In this document: positions 1 through 64,000 of the stretch, piece after piece
How positions within the stretch are numbered: position 1 is the stretch's first letter
Layout: every line of letters begins with the position of its first letter
DNA from: Diadophis punctatus similis
Lineage: Eukaryota > Chordata > Lepidosauria > Squamata > Dipsadidae
Length of the DNA: 64,000 nucleotides
Reading direction: 5' to 3'
Assembly (NCBI GenBank): GCA_023053685.1
Contig: JALIGW010000001.1
Span: forward strand, 73,324,240 to 73,388,239
Notes under the pieces: model-generated
Databases searched by the model: none
Told to the model about the DNA's origin: nothing
The model's input: the letters and a program-made list of their open reading frames with translations, nothing else
Translations under genes and position numbers: made by a program

Positions 1-94
1 CTCAGAGGTGCCTCAATTTCATATAGGAATCTTTCTCTATATCAATTCTTCTAACTCAGAGGTGCCTCAATTTCATATAGGAATCTTTCTCTAT
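1..94. repeat. Short tandem duplication, 40-bp unit with 54-bp period
   Basis: The 40 bases at 1-40 recur exactly at 55-94, separated by 14 bp. The array may continue to the left of the window. The perfect match suggests a recent local duplication. Confidence 0.9.
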
Positions 95-234
95 TGCTCC
101 ATATGCAAGAACAGAATCTGGGACTTTCTACTTGTGATACAGTTGTTTCAAACCTTCTATAGCTGTTATCCTATATAACTCTTTTATTTAAACTTCACTT
201 GCAACATCTTTAGGCTTTAAACAATTAGTCTTAC
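1..234 (-). other. RYR2 intron 20, 3' portion cut by window edge
   Basis: Noncoding sequence downstream of exon 20. It holds one direct duplication (1-40 and 55-94) and nothing else that I recognise. Confidence 0.85.
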
Positions 235-62311
<62,077 letters not shown>

Positions 62312-62911
62312 CTATTAAAAACAAAAAGAGAGAGAGAGAGAATGACAACAATATTAAGTCTTTTAGATTGCAGATCTTTGGGATGTATTTCCAAATGTAG
62401 CTGAAGTCAAAATTAATTCTAGGACAGTTATTTATTTATTTATTTATTTCACTGACATAAACCCTGTCATCACTGAATGAGAAGAAATAAGCACAGCAGG
62501 ACAATCACATACCATGTCCACAATTAAACCAAAAAAAGTCTTTTCCAACTGGAAATATTTTGATTATTTATATACAGTATGTCGTTTTAAAAACTTATCT
62601 TTCTAAGTGATTTCAAGATAACGTGTAATGAAAGGTTTACCACTTTGCATTCGTGTTTTTGATATATTTGTCTGGCAACCTCATTTCAAGAATTTAAGAT
62701 AACATTTTAATCTCAAATATAATCATAATATTAGCTGCAGCAATTAAGGTGATTGCTAAGCTAAATATGGCTATCCAAGGATGACCCATGATTTTCATTA
62801 GTCAACAATAACTCAAAGGCACCAAAATCACAAACATATTCTGATTTATTGTATTAAATTTATATACCGCCCATCTCACTTTTTAGCACTAAAGGAGTGC
62901 CTAGCACTAAA

Positions 62912-63052
62912 GGATTGTCATGCACCTGAAATGTGATCACATGATCATGGGGGTGGTACAGCAGTTGTAACTTCAAAGACAGATTGTAAATAACTTTTTT
63001 CAAGTCTGTTGTAACTTTAAATTGTTAAATGTTGTAATTCAAGAAATACCTG
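62912..63052. mobile_element. TA-flanked MITE, family A, internal/right fragment
   Basis: CATGATCATGGGGGTGGTAC and TCAAGTCTGTTGTAACTTTA match the right half of the full copy that starts at 63118; left end missing. Confidence 0.6.
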
Positions 63053-63117
63053 CACACACTCCACTCCCACTGTATTCAATTTCTTTTGACACATCCAACT
63101 CTCATTTCCATGCAATA

Positions 63118-63502
63118 AAGGTAGTCCTCAACTTATGACCACAATTGAACCAAAATTTGTGTTGCTATGTGAGACATTTGTTAAGTGAGTTTTGCCCCAT
63201 TTTACAACCTTTCTTGTCACAGTTGTTAAGTGAATCATCGCAATTGTTAAGTTAGGAACAGGGGTGTTAAGTGAGTTTGGTTTACCCATTGACTTTGCTT
63301 GTCAGAAGGTTGCAAAAGATGATCACATGACCATGGGAGTATCATAACTATGAGTCAGTTGCCAAGCATCTGAATTTAGATCATGTGACCATGGGGATGA
63401 TGTAATGGTCATAAGTGAAAAATGGTCATAAGTCACTTTTTCCAGTGATGATGTGACTTTGAACAGTCACTAAGTGAACTGTTGTAAATCGAGGACTACC
63501 TG
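63118..63502. mobile_element. TA-flanked MITE, family A, full-length copy 8
   Basis: 385 bp with inverted ends AGGTAGTCCTCAACTTATG and GTAAATCGAGGACTACCTG, followed by TA. The best preserved copy in the window together with 45746. No coding capacity. Confidence 0.92.
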
Positions 63503-64000
63503 TAGTCTCACAAGGGTACTCTTACGTAGCCATTTTGATTCTTTTTGATATTCTTTCTTCACAAGGACAATATACTACCCACTCCCTTTCTACCAGCATT
63601 TGAATGTCTTAAAATTTCTCTATCTAAATTCCCAATTTTAGTAATCATTCAACCAGGGTGATTAAATTCATCTGCTTGCTCTAATTCTTCACTATTTATT
63701 TATGCATTTCTTGCAACAGTTCAGTCTATTTTCCTTGTGAAATATAACTACCTTATTCTTTGATAAAGTTTCAGACCACGATTCCTGGTTGTATCATGCA
63801 ATCTATTCGGTACAAATCATCTCAGCCAACAAAGCAGCATAATCTGCATCCAAAGTACATATATATTCACATTCCTGTCCAACATGTCTAACCTCAGAGC
63901 AAGCAATTTGATTCATTTATCTATAAAAAGTACAAAAGGAACATAAAGAAATTCTTGTCCTCTTCCTACCTCAATACCAGACAAGTCACAGAGCATCCAT

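Larger units (their letters stand above)
62312..64000 (-). other. RYR2 intron 1, 3' portion cut by window edge
   Basis: 1.7 kb upstream of exon 2. It has a fragment and one full copy of the family A MITE and a short antisense LINE 3' end at 62849-62882 (TTAAATTTATATACCGCCCA). No exon 1 or promoter features. Confidence 0.85.

Noticed and set aside
63950..64000. Possible exon ending in TGAG|gtagg on the minus strand at the window end
   Set aside because: The translation does not resemble the RYR2 N-terminus, and intron 1 of this gene is normally very long.

Overview
This window is a piece of vertebrate nuclear chromosome, most likely from a squamate reptile and probably a snake. It is AT-rich, with small exons in long introns. 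The introns carry a typical squamate repeat set: CR1, Bov-B, L1 and R4/Dong-like LINEs, tRNA-derived SINEs including a Sauria-type copy, hAT and TA-flanked MITEs, and GATA and GGAA microsatellites. The species call is inferred from the repeats, not read directly.

One gene crosses almost the whole window on the minus strand: RYR2, the cardiac ryanodine receptor. Nineteen coding exons (human numbering 2 to 20) can be placed base by base from 62311 down to 235. All have GT-AG introns and all reading-frame junctions close. Together they give 2155 coding nucleotides, about residues 17-735 of a protein of about 4970 residues. With a 16-codon exon 1 as in human, residue numbering matches human RYR2 with no insertion or deletion (R176, R420 and P466 fall at those numbers). 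This covers the N-terminal beta-trefoil domains with their MIR repeats, the helical RIH-type region, and the start of the first SPRY domain. Exon 1 lies beyond 64000 and exon 21 onward lies beyond position 1. Exons 4 and 5 are microexons of 21 and 15 nt.

Region by region: 1-5.7 kb holds the compact exons 20-14. 5.7-25.6 kb holds exons 13-9 with CR1, hAT MITEs, SINEs, an L1 3' end and an interstitial telomere-like tract. 25.6-35.5 kb is intron 8, with a long GATA/GGTA microsatellite and two nearly identical R4/Dong-like retrotransposon copies set between (TTA)n arrays. 35.5-41.3 kb holds exons 8-5. 41.3-62.3 kb holds exons 4-2 in long introns with two paralogous TA-flanked DNA transposons, several hAT MITEs and a Bov-B fragment. 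62.3-64 kb is part of intron 1.

The most notable item is the tandem R4/Dong-like pair. The longer copy keeps an open 823-codon frame with reverse transcriptase motifs and a PD...D endonuclease core. The copies differ at only two positions that I could find over 2070 bp. I saw no evidence of an undescribed multi-gene system; the window is one host gene plus mobile elements.
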